Of a DNA stretch of 64,000 nt, positions 11,182-18,505 are shown one piece after another. The notes under the pieces are model-generated. The model had not been told where the DNA came from. It worked only from the letters and a program-made list of their open reading frames with translations, and searched no databases. A program made the position numbers and the translations under genes. How positions within the stretch are numbered: the stretch's first letter is position 1; each line of letters opens with the position of its first letter. The DNA comes from Micromonospora sp. HM5-17 (GTDB taxonomy: Bacteria > Actinomycetota > Actinomycetes > Mycobacteriales > Micromonosporaceae): NCBI RefSeq assembly GCF_003762835.1, contig NZ_RJWA01000008.1, forward strand, positions 124,001-188,000, read 5' to 3'.

Positions 11182-11211
11182 AACGTAGTGAGCAAGTGTT
11201 ACCAATGTCAA
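11182..11211 (-). promoter_or_regulatory. Promoter of the ligase-NRPS operon
   Basis: On the minus strand a perfect -35 TTGACA (11211-11206) is followed after 18 nt by TACGTT (11187-11182), a 4/6 match to TATAAT. It lies in a local AT-rich island between the divergent ligase and MFS genes. Predicted transcription start is near 11175, giving a leader of about 115 nt. Confidence 0.55.
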
Positions 11212-11491
11212 TCCCAGATTTGGGTGCAACGGTCCGGCCGAGCCGTCCGCCCTGCTGTCCAGATGTCATGATCGGCGGGTCGCCGACCCGGAAAGTGCTC
11301 GATGCGGGACCGAAACTTTCAGAGTCGGGTCGCCGGCTCGGCCCGGTACCGGACGATCTGTGCCCGGTTCGGGGCGCCGGCGGGCCGGCCCGGCGGGTTG
11401 GTTCCCGATGACAGAATCGGCCGCGACGCTTCCCGCGCCCCACGTGTCGGCGACGGGGCGTGCCTGAGCGACCGTCACGCGAGAGGACGCG
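11212..11491. promoter_or_regulatory. Divergent intergenic region with two inverted repeats
   Basis: This gene-free stretch before the MFS exporter holds a perfect 13-nt palindrome with arms GGGTCG/CGACCC (11277-11289) and a spaced repeat GAAAGT ... ACTTTC (11291-11296 and 11315-11320). Either could be an operator for the exporter; no clear -10/-35 pair is seen on the plus strand. Confidence 0.3.
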
Positions 11492-12847
11492 ATGAGCACC
11501 ACGGGGGAGAGCGGGTCCGGCTGGTTCCGTAGCCCGCTGCGGCCCTTCCGGAGCGGGCAGTATCGGCTGCTCGTCGGCGAGCTGATCATGTCGTTGTTCG
11601 CCGCGGGCGTCTGGATGATCGCCATCGTCTGGCAGGTCATCGCGATGGGCGGAGGCCCGGGTACCCTCTCCGCCGTTACCGCCTCGATGGCGGCCGGCAC
11701 GGTGGTCAGCACACTGCTGGGCGGGGTTCTGGCGGACCGGATTCCGCAACGGCGGATCCTGCTCGCCGTCGCCACCGTCCGGACCGCGGTCGCCGGCGTG
11801 GTGGCGCTGCTGGCGGTCGTGGAGTGGCTGCGGCTATGGCAGCTCGTGGTGGCGGCGTTGCTGATCGGCGTCGGCAACGGCTTCAACTATCCGGCCTATT
11901 CGGCCCTGCTGCCGTCGCTGCTTCCCCCGGACGACCTGATGGCCGCCAACGGCATCGAGGGGATGCTCCGACCCACCATCATGCAGGCGGCCGGCCCGGC
12001 GGTCGCCAGCGGGCTGATCGCCGCCTCGTCACCGAGCGCCGCGCTGGTCGCGGTCACCGTGCTGGAGGTGGCCGGGGTCGCGTTCCTGTTCGCCCTGCGT
12101 CCGGTGCCGCTGCGGCACGACCACCCGGCCACATCCGCTCACCCGGTCCGCGCCGCCCTGGTCGACCTGCGGGACGCCTTCGTCTACATGGGACGCACGC
12201 CGTGGTTCCTCGCCACGCTTCTCTTCGCCTCGATCGTGATTCTCCTGGTCATGGGCCCGGTCGAGGTGCTGGTCCCCTTCGTGATCAAGGATCGGGTCGG
12301 CGGCGGCCCCGCTGACCACGCCCTGGTGATGGCGGCCTTCGGCATCGGCGGGGCCCTCGGCTCCCTCGGCATGGCGTCGCTCCGGATGCCGCGGCGCTAT
12401 CTGACGATCATGAATCTCTTCTGGGGCTTTGGCTGTCTGCCGCTGGCGCTGGTCGGCGTCTCCGACACGGTCTGGCTGATCGCCGCCGCGACCTTCGTCG
12501 TCGGGGTCTGTTTCTCCGCTCCCATGGCCATCTGGGGCACGCTGCTCCAGCGGCGGGTGCCGGCCCACATGCTGGGCCGGGTCTCCAGTCTTGACTTCTT
12601 CGTCTCCCTCGCCTTCATGCCGCTCTCCATGGCCGTCGCCGGTCCGGTCAGCAGCGCCATCGGGCTCGGCGCGACGTTCGCGGTCGCCGGCCTGCTTCCG
12701 CCCGTGCTCGCTGTGCTCGCGATCGTGCTGGCCCGGATGCCCGAGGACGAGCGGGCGCACCCGCTCGACGTACCCGGGGAGCGCCCCGAGCAGGGGCCGG
12801 ACGAGCTGGCCGGGATCGGCGTTTCCGGCGAGGTCGGACGCCCGTGA
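11492..12847 (+). CDS. MFS exporter, EntS/MFS_3-like
   Basis: A 451-residue major facilitator transporter with about twelve hydrophobic segments. The usual loop signature after TM2 appears as GGVLADRIPQRR, and the centre has a basic loop (RHDHPATSAHP). The arrangement resembles the enterobactin exporter EntS and other MFS_3 drug/siderophore exporters. It is divergent from the NRPS operon, so export of or resistance to the peptide product is the natural inference. ATG at 11492 follows GAGAGGACGCG. The protein ends in a Pro/Glu/Gly-rich cytoplasmic tail. Substrate cannot be told from sequence. Confidence 0.88.
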   Translation: MSTTGESGSGWFRSPLRPFRSGQYRLLVGELIMSLFAAGVWMIAIVWQVIAMGGGPGTLSAVTASMAAGTVVSTLLGGVLADRIPQRRILLAVATVRTAVAGVVALLAVVEWLRLWQLVVAALLIGVGNGFNYPAYSALLPSLLPPDDLMAANGIEGMLRPTIMQAAGPAVASGLIAASSPSAALVAVTVLEVAGVAFLFALRPVPLRHDHPATSAHPVRAALVDLRDAFVYMGRTPWFLATLLFASIVILLVMGPVEVLVPFVIKDRVGGGPADHALVMAAFGIGGALGSLGMASLRMPRRYLTIMNLFWGFGCLPLALVGVSDTVWLIAAATFVVGVCFSAPMAIWGTLLQRRVPAHMLGRVSSLDFFVSLAFMPLSMAVAGPVSSAIGLGATFAVAGLLPPVLAVLAIVLARMPEDERAHPLDVPGERPEQGPDELAGIGVSGEVGRP

Positions 12848-12973
12848 ACCGGCGGTTCCGCCCGTCCGGACCCGGATCGCGGCGCACCGGCCGACCCGAA
12901 CCGCCGAGGTGGAGCGCCCGACCGGAGGTGGGCCGCGGAGATGCCGGCGGGGCACCCTCCCGATCGTCTCCGC

Positions 12974-13402
12974 TCAGATCTGGTCGTGGAACGGATCGTG
13001 CCCGATGAGGTCCAGGAACGCCTCCCGGATGTCGAGCCGGATCGGCTCGCCCCGCTCGACGTGTTCCCGGACCTGCTGAAACAGCGGCATCAGCAGCCGG
13101 GTCTCCTCGGTGGAGACGACGGCCACCAGCGGGGCGAGGGCCTCCCGCTCGATCTCGATGCCGACGACGGCGGTGCCGGGGATCGTGGAGAACCGGAACG
13201 GTCCCAGTCGTTCCACGGCGACCGACGGCACCCGCTCGGTGCCGGGCGTCCGTCCGGCGGCGCGTAGCGCCGCGATGCGTTCGAGCTGGTACTGCGCCAG
13301 GGCGCGGAGCGTGGTCGGCTTCTCGGGGTTGTCGCGGATCTCCCGGAGTCGCCGCTCGATGTCGTCGAGGCCGGTCGGGTCGTCATCCACTGGGCCGGGC
13401 AT
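12974..13402 (-). CDS. Small conserved-looking protein of unknown function
   Basis: Predicted soluble protein of 142 residues that I do not recognise. The N-terminal third is charged and helical (DDIERRLREIRDNPEKP). The rest alternates short hydrophobic strands (AVVGIEIEREALAPLVAVVS) with a helical C-terminus (FLDLIGHDPFHDQI). There is no signal peptide, membrane segment or metal motif. ATG at 13402 is the first start after an Arg-rich, probably untranslated stretch. It converges with the MFS exporter and is divergent from the vWA/MoxR operon. Codon bias fits a real gene. Confidence 0.65.
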   Translation of the reverse strand: MPGPVDDDPTGLDDIERRLREIRDNPEKPTTLRALAQYQLERIAALRAAGRTPGTERVPSVAVERLGPFRFSTIPGTAVVGIEIEREALAPLVAVVSTEETRLLMPLFQQVREHVERGEPIRLDIREAFLDLIGHDPFHDQI

Positions 13403-13474
13403 CACCAGAGCGTATCGACGCCTGCGCCGGCCCCGTCGCACACCGGGTGCGAGGCCGGGCCGCCAACTCGGCCT

Positions 13475-13487
13475 ATTATCCTAGGAT
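13475..13487 (-). promoter_or_regulatory. Palindrome with a -10-like element in the 13403-13887 gap
   Basis: The 485-nt gap between the unknown gene and the SWIM gene is otherwise featureless GC-rich DNA. At 13478-13487 there is a perfect palindrome ATCCTAGGAT, overlapping a minus-strand GATAAT that could serve as a -10 for the gene starting at 13402. No gene with convincing coding character was found in the gap. Confidence 0.3.
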
Positions 13488-13887
13488 GGTGTACGGGGTG
13501 TGCTCCGGCTCTCCCGGGACAGACCGCCGCTCCCGCCGAGCAAGGTCGAACCGCGACCGTGCCGAAACCGCCCCGGGGCCGGTTCACCCCGACCAGGTGG
13601 GAAGGAGGAGGACGGGCCGAGCAGCGTTCCCCGGCAGCCGGCCACCGGGCGGGGGGACCAGGGCGTCCCTGGAACCCGGATCCGTCACCGGCACCGGGCC
13701 CCGTACTCGGGACCGTGTGGGCGCCCGCCACATCCGGCGACGGTCCTCGCCCAGGATCTGTCCACTAAGTCTGTCTACTGCGGACGGAGAGGTCCGGGAT
13801 CGGCGCTGCCGGAAGCGATGTCGTCGGTCCGCAAAATGTCGTCCGGCTGCTCTATGGTCATCCGGCACCGAACGGAAGGACAAGATC

Positions 13888-14391
13888 GTGGACGCGGTCA
13901 TGGTCGGCTGGGAGCGGCACAGCACGGCGCGAGTGCTGCCACCCGTGCAGCCGCGGAAACTGGCGAAGGTTCCCTTCGTGGAGCTGGCGGACGGACGGTT
14001 ACAGGGCGTCGTCTCGAGTGGTTCGGACGTGGAGCGGGTGTACGTCTCCTCGGTCGTCGCCGGCTCGCACGGCTACAGTTGCAGCACCAACAACAACCGG
14101 CCCTGCGGCGGGTTGCGGGGAACGCCGTGCAAGCACATCCAGGCGCTCCTCGAGGAGGCCGTGGTGCAGTACGGCGTAGCCCGGGTGGCCCGCTACCTGC
14201 GCATCGACGTCGACGACCCGGACTGCACCGACCTTGACCTGCTCCATCGGCTGCGCGGCGGTCCCGAGTCGATCCCAGCGGCGGTGGTCTTCAGCCGGTT
14301 CCTGCGCCACCTCGCCTACCTGGAGGTGCCGGAGTCCACGGAGCCGGTTCCCGAACTGCACTGGTTCCCGGCGACGAGGGTGGGACGCTGA
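13888..14391 (+). CDS. SWIM-like zinc-finger protein, YehQ-like
   Basis: A 167-residue protein, first of five overlapping genes. A Cys/His cluster sits at C65, C73, C81 and H83; the terminal CKH fits the CxH half of a SWIM zinc finger, while the first half is not the usual CxC. SWIM proteins accompany vWA and MoxR genes in the E. coli yehL-yehM-yehP-yehQ group, and this locus has the same partners. The role may be nucleic acid or protein binding (inference). GTG at 13888 has an ideal GGAAGGA 7 nt upstream; ATG at 13900 is an alternative. The reading frame is open to 13447, but that extension is Arg-rich and lacks a ribosome site. Its stop overlaps the next ATG by 1 nt (TGATG). Confidence 0.78.
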   Translation: MDAVMVGWERHSTARVLPPVQPRKLAKVPFVELADGRLQGVVSSGSDVERVYVSSVVAGSHGYSCSTNNNRPCGGLRGTPCKHIQALLEEAVVQYGVARVARYLRIDVDDPDCTDLDLLHRLRGGPESIPAAVVFSRFLRHLAYLEVPESTEPVPELHWFPATRVGR

Positions 14392-15794
14392 TGCGGGGCA
14401 CACACCTGGCCGAGCTGTTCGACGGCGCCGACCCGGGCGTCGCCGATGCGCTCGACGTGGTCTCCGGTTTCGACGAGGCGTTGGTGCCCGGCCTGGCCCG
14501 GGTCGGCGCGGAGCAGCAGAGTCAGCTCGCAGCCCTCGCCGGCGCCGTGGCGGTGACGCCGCTGCGGGAGCGGACCCGGGAGGCGGTTGAGAAGGTGGCC
14601 GCCGGTTCGTTCGGCGACGAGCACCTGGCCATGCTGGCGGGTGCCCGGACCGCGCTGCTCGGTGCCGTGCACGATGCGCTGCTGGAGCGGCTGGACACGG
14701 CACTGGGCCGGCCCCGGGCGACGTGGGCGACGGCCGAGGCACCCGCGCCGTCGGTTTCGGAGAACCTGATGGCCGGTGTCCGGTCGTGGCTGCGGGAGGT
14801 CGCGATCGCCGGCTGGCGCGGCGTTGACCACGACCTGGTCTCGGCCTCCGCCCAGACCGCGGAGGCGGTGCTGGCGGTGCCGGCGCTGCGCCGGTTGGCG
14901 GTGCTGCTCGACGGTCTGGCCGCGGAGCTGCGGGCGTCCTGTCCGGTGGCGACGATGGAGCGGTTGCCGCTCCGGCGTTGGGCCGACCTGTGGTCGCGGG
15001 CGTTGTTGCTGGCCCAGCCCGGCGGGTTGCCGGGGTCGGCCGCGACCCCGGTCTCGGGACGGCTGCTGCCGCTCGGGGTGGACGTGCACGAGCACGGCAC
15101 GGCGGTGCAGGTGCAGGTGCACGCCGTCCTCGAGTCCGCCGACGTCCCGCCCCGCCTGGTCCGGACGAGCCTCACCACCGCGAAGGTGGAGACGATCGTC
15201 GGCCCGGCGGTGTGGCGGCTGCTGCGTGGCGCGCCGGTGCTGTTCAAGGCGCTCGCCGAGCACCGCGCGCTCGAGATCACCGACGTTCCTCTGTTGCCCG
15301 GCGGGGATCTCGTGTGGCAGGACGGGAGCGCCCGCCCGGGGGAGACGGTGGAGCCGTTCGCCACCGCCCGCCTCCACCTCGGCACCGCCCTCGCCCCGGC
15401 GGTGCCGCCGCTGGAGCGCCACCCGGTACGCATCGCCGAGCCGGTCCTGCTCGAGGGATACGCCGTGGCGGTGTCCGAGGAGGGAGAGAGCCGGCTGGAC
15501 GTCGACGGGCAGGCTCTCACCGTCGACGTGGCCCGGCTGCCGGGCTGCGGCCCGCTCACCCCCGACCTGGTGGCGGCCTCGTCGGCATGTCTGGGGCTGG
15601 TCCGCTGGGACGGGGGGCGCTGGCTGCTGCAACCCCTCGCCGTCCAGGTTCGGAACAGGCGGGGCACCACCGAGGCGCACACCGCGGACTGGGCGCTCGG
15701 TCCCACCGACCCCAAGGTGGTCCGGGCCGAGGCAAGGGCCGGGGACGCCGTGGCGGTGCTGCGCGAGCGGGCGGGACGGTTGCTGCGGCGATGA
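14391..15794 (+). CDS. Unknown protein of the vWA/MoxR operon
   Basis: A 467-residue predicted cytoplasmic protein with no signal peptide or membrane segment. The N-terminal half is Ala/Leu-rich and helical (residues 1-190). The C-terminal half (about 230-460) is richer in strands, with repeated Val/Leu patches and WDGGRWLLQPL near residue 405. I see no catalytic motif and do not recognise a domain. Its position between the SWIM and vWA genes, with 1-nt and 4-nt overlaps on either side, implies that it is an integral component of the same complex. It may correspond to the large part of YehQ-type proteins, but that needs profile comparison. Confidence 0.8.
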   Translation: MRGTHLAELFDGADPGVADALDVVSGFDEALVPGLARVGAEQQSQLAALAGAVAVTPLRERTREAVEKVAAGSFGDEHLAMLAGARTALLGAVHDALLERLDTALGRPRATWATAEAPAPSVSENLMAGVRSWLREVAIAGWRGVDHDLVSASAQTAEAVLAVPALRRLAVLLDGLAAELRASCPVATMERLPLRRWADLWSRALLLAQPGGLPGSAATPVSGRLLPLGVDVHEHGTAVQVQVHAVLESADVPPRLVRTSLTTAKVETIVGPAVWRLLRGAPVLFKALAEHRALEITDVPLLPGGDLVWQDGSARPGETVEPFATARLHLGTALAPAVPPLERHPVRIAEPVLLEGYAVAVSEEGESRLDVDGQALTVDVARLPGCGPLTPDLVAASSACLGLVRWDGGRWLLQPLAVQVRNRRGTTEAHTADWALGPTDPKVVRAEARAGDAVAVLRERAGRLLRR

Positions 15795-17377
15795 GCGGAT
15801 CCCAGGTGACGGCGCCGACCGGCGCCGAGCTGACCACGACGCCCGGCGGCGAGCCGGAAACCGCCCGGTCGACGGCGGACGAGAACCGGCGACAGGTGCT
15901 CTACTGGCGGCTGCTGGCGCGGCTCTTCGATCCCGAGGAGCAGCCATCGCTCGAGGCGGCGAGCGTGGCCATCGTCGACGATATCGGGCTGCCGGCGGCG
16001 CTGCTGGACCCGACCGTGTCGGTGGACACGCTCGTGCAGCGGTTCCCGGAGCTGGCCGCCGAGTTCGAGGGCCTGATGGCGCCCCCGGACGCCGGCGGGC
16101 CGGCACCGGCGGAGCACGGGCCGACCCAGGGACCGGCCGCCGGCCCCGACTCCCAGACCGCCGGCGCGGGCGAGGAGGGCACGGCCCCGGGCGGCGGTGC
16201 CGTCGGGGTGCCGGCCGTCGACGTCGAGGCGGCGCCGCGGTCGGGTCCGCGCGACCACACCACGGCGTCCGAACAGCCCGCGGCACCCGGTCTCGACCGG
16301 GTGGCACCGGTCGGGGCGGCCGAGGTACGGCGAGCCGCGCTGGTCTCGAAGCTGCTGCTGAACGTCTTCGCGACCGGTTCGGGCGAGGTCACCGCGACCG
16401 ACCTGGCCCGGTGGCAGTCCGACGCCGGCTGGTTCGAGCGGGCGCTGGGGTGCGAGGCGGGCCAGCTGCGCGGGCGCCCCGGGGCGAGCGAACTGGGCGG
16501 CGTGCTGGCCGGCCTGGAGGGGGATCTCGTCCGCCGCATGCGGCTGCGCGAGGTTCTCGCCAATTCGGCGCTGGCCCGGCAGCTGACCCCGAGCATGTCG
16601 CTGATCGAGCAACTGCTCCGGGACAAGGCCAACCTCTCCGGGGTGGCCCTTGCCAACGCCAAGGCGCTGATCCGCCGGTTCGTCGACGAAGTCGCCGAGG
16701 TGCTGCGTACCCAGGTCGAGAAGACCAGCGTGGGAAAGATCGACCGGTCGGTGCCGCCGAAGCGGGTGTTCCGCAACCTGGACCTGGAGCGGACCATCTG
16801 GAAGAACCTGACGAACTGGAGCCCGGAGGACCAGCGGCTCTACGTCGACCGGCTCTACTACCGGCACACCGCCCGGCGGACCACCCCGGCCCGGCTCATC
16901 GTGGTGGTGGACCAGTCGGGGTCGATGGTCGACGCGATGGTGAACTGCACCATTCTGGCCTCGATCTTCGCCGGGCTGCCCAAGGTGGACGTCCACCTGG
17001 TCGCGTACGACACCCGGGCGCTGGACCTGACTCCGTGGGTGCACGACCCGTTCGAGGTGCTGCTCAGGACCCAGCTCGGCGGGGGCACCGACGGCATGGC
17101 CGCGTTGCAGCTGGTCCGCCCCAAGGTCGCCGAACCGAAGAACACCGTCCTGGTCTGGATCTCCGACTACTACGAGTCGAATCCGCAGGGCGTCTTCGAG
17201 GCACTGGCGGCGCTGCACCGGTCCGGGGTCCGGGTGATTCCGGTCGGCTCGGTGAACAGCGGCGGACAGCAGAGCGTCAATCCCTGGTTCCGGCAGCACT
17301 TCAAAGACCTCGGTACGCCGGTCATCTCCGGCCACATCCGAAAACTCGTGTTCGAACTCAAGAGCTTCCTCAGCTAG
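15791..17377 (+). CDS. vWA domain (MIDAS) protein, YehP-like
   Basis: A 528-residue protein. The N-terminal region (1-60) is helical and is followed by a low-complexity Pro/Gly/Ala linker (about 95-175). A helical middle region comes next, then a vWA domain from about residue 365. The metal-ion-dependent adhesion site is complete: DQSGSM near residue 373, the threonine loop in GGGTDG and the acidic WISDYYES. Such proteins pair with MoxR AAA+ ATPases, the vWA domain linking the ATPase to its client. The start overlaps the previous stop (ATGA at 15791-15794). A MoxR gene follows 12 nt downstream. A long shadow frame extends to 14978 but overlaps the previous gene entirely, so the ATG at 15791 is preferred. 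Confidence 0.9.
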   Translation: MSGSQVTAPTGAELTTTPGGEPETARSTADENRRQVLYWRLLARLFDPEEQPSLEAASVAIVDDIGLPAALLDPTVSVDTLVQRFPELAAEFEGLMAPPDAGGPAPAEHGPTQGPAAGPDSQTAGAGEEGTAPGGGAVGVPAVDVEAAPRSGPRDHTTASEQPAAPGLDRVAPVGAAEVRRAALVSKLLLNVFATGSGEVTATDLARWQSDAGWFERALGCEAGQLRGRPGASELGGVLAGLEGDLVRRMRLREVLANSALARQLTPSMSLIEQLLRDKANLSGVALANAKALIRRFVDEVAEVLRTQVEKTSVGKIDRSVPPKRVFRNLDLERTIWKNLTNWSPEDQRLYVDRLYYRHTARRTTPARLIVVVDQSGSMVDAMVNCTILASIFAGLPKVDVHLVAYDTRALDLTPWVHDPFEVLLRTQLGGGTDGMAALQLVRPKVAEPKNTVLVWISDYYESNPQGVFEALAALHRSGVRVIPVGSVNSGGQQSVNPWFRQHFKDLGTPVISGHIRKLVFELKSFLS

Positions 17378-17389
17378 GAGACCCCTCAC

Positions 17390-18505
17390 ATGACCGATGA
17401 CCTGTTGCGCGCCCCCGCCGAGGTGAAGTACGCCGACGAGCTCGACTGGCTGGAGTCGATCGACGACGGCCCCAAGCCGTTCTCATGGCGGCTGAGCCCG
17501 CGGATGGTACGGATCTTCGTGCTCGGCTCGGAGCCGTCGGACGGACTCGAGCGGGAGATCCCGCAGAAGTGGTTCGGCGACCGGAGCCTCGTCGAGCGCA
17601 GCATCGTGACGCTGGCGTCGGACCGGGGTCTGCTGCTGATCGGTGACCCCGGCACCGGCAAGAGCTGGCTCGCCGAACTGCTCGCGGCCGCCATCTGCCG
17701 CACCTCGACCCTGGTGGTCCAGGGCACCGCCGGCACCACCGAGGATCACATCAAGTACTCGTGGAACGTCTCGATGGTGATCGCCCGCGGACAGTCCCGG
17801 GAGTCGCTGATCCCCTCGCCGATCATGACGGCGATGGAGCGCGGCGTGATCGGTCGGTTCGAGGAGCTGACCCGGGCGACCAGCGACGTCCAGGACGCGC
17901 TGATCTCGATCCTCTCCGAGAAGTACGTCTCGATCCCCGAACTCGACGATGACAACATCGTCTTCGCCAAGCCCGGCTTCTCGATCATCGCCACCGCGAA
18001 CAGCCGGGACCGCGGGGTCAACGACCTCTCCTCGGCGCTGAAGCGGCGGTTCAACTTCGTCCGGATCCCCGTGGTGACGAACAAGCGCAGCGAGGCGGAG
18101 ATCGTCCGGTTCCGCACCAGGGAACTCCTGCGCCGGCACCAGATCACGCTGGACGTACCGCCGAACCTGCTGGACATCCTGCTGCGGAGTTTTGCCGACC
18201 TGCGCGCGGCGGCCGCCGCGGCCAGCAGCGACGACGAGAGGCTGGAGTCGGCGCTCTCGACCGCGGAGCAGATCGGCGTCCTGGAGGACGCGATCCTGCA
18301 CAGCCACTTCTTCGGCGACCGGACGCTGCGGCCCGCGACCCTGGCCAGCTCGCTGGTCGGCTCGCTGGCCCGCCGCAGCCCGGAGGACCTCGCCATCCTC
18401 AACAAGTACTGGCACGGCGTGGTGGAGCCGCGCAGCAAGTCCGAGGGCGGGGACTGGCCCGAGTTTCTCGAGGGGGGTCGGCGGGCGATCGCCACGCTGT
18501 CATGA
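17390..18505 (+). CDS. MoxR-type AAA+ ATPase, YehL-like
   Basis: A 371-residue AAA+ ATPase. Walker A is GDPGTGKS at 85-92. A Walker B-like segment GRFEELTRA (about 155-163) has Glu-Glu in place of the usual Asp-Glu and is followed by the MoxR signature region VQDALISILSEK. Sensor 1 is IIATANSRD, and arginines in LKRRF (219-220) could be the finger. MoxR ATPases act as chaperone-like remodelling machines with vWA partners, and YehL is a named MoxR subfamily. ATG at 17390 follows GGAG. The stop overlaps the next ATG by 4 nt. The Walker B variation is a point to check in alignment. Confidence 0.92.
   Translation: MTDDLLRAPAEVKYADELDWLESIDDGPKPFSWRLSPRMVRIFVLGSEPSDGLEREIPQKWFGDRSLVERSIVTLASDRGLLLIGDPGTGKSWLAELLAAAICRTSTLVVQGTAGTTEDHIKYSWNVSMVIARGQSRESLIPSPIMTAMERGVIGRFEELTRATSDVQDALISILSEKYVSIPELDDDNIVFAKPGFSIIATANSRDRGVNDLSSALKRRFNFVRIPVVTNKRSEAEIVRFRTRELLRRHQITLDVPPNLLDILLRSFADLRAAAAAASSDDERLESALSTAEQIGVLEDAILHSHFFGDRTLRPATLASSLVGSLARRSPEDLAILNKYWHGVVEPRSKSEGGDWPEFLEGGRRAIATLS

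Noticed and set aside
14522-17389. Minus-strand open frame of 955 residues opposite the vWA operon
   Set aside because: Antisense shadow of three coupled genes; composition is typical of spurious frames in high-GC DNA.
14776-17400. Plus-strand frame of 874 residues overlapping the operon
   Set aside because: Out of frame with the MIDAS and other recognised motifs; Arg/Gly-rich shadow.
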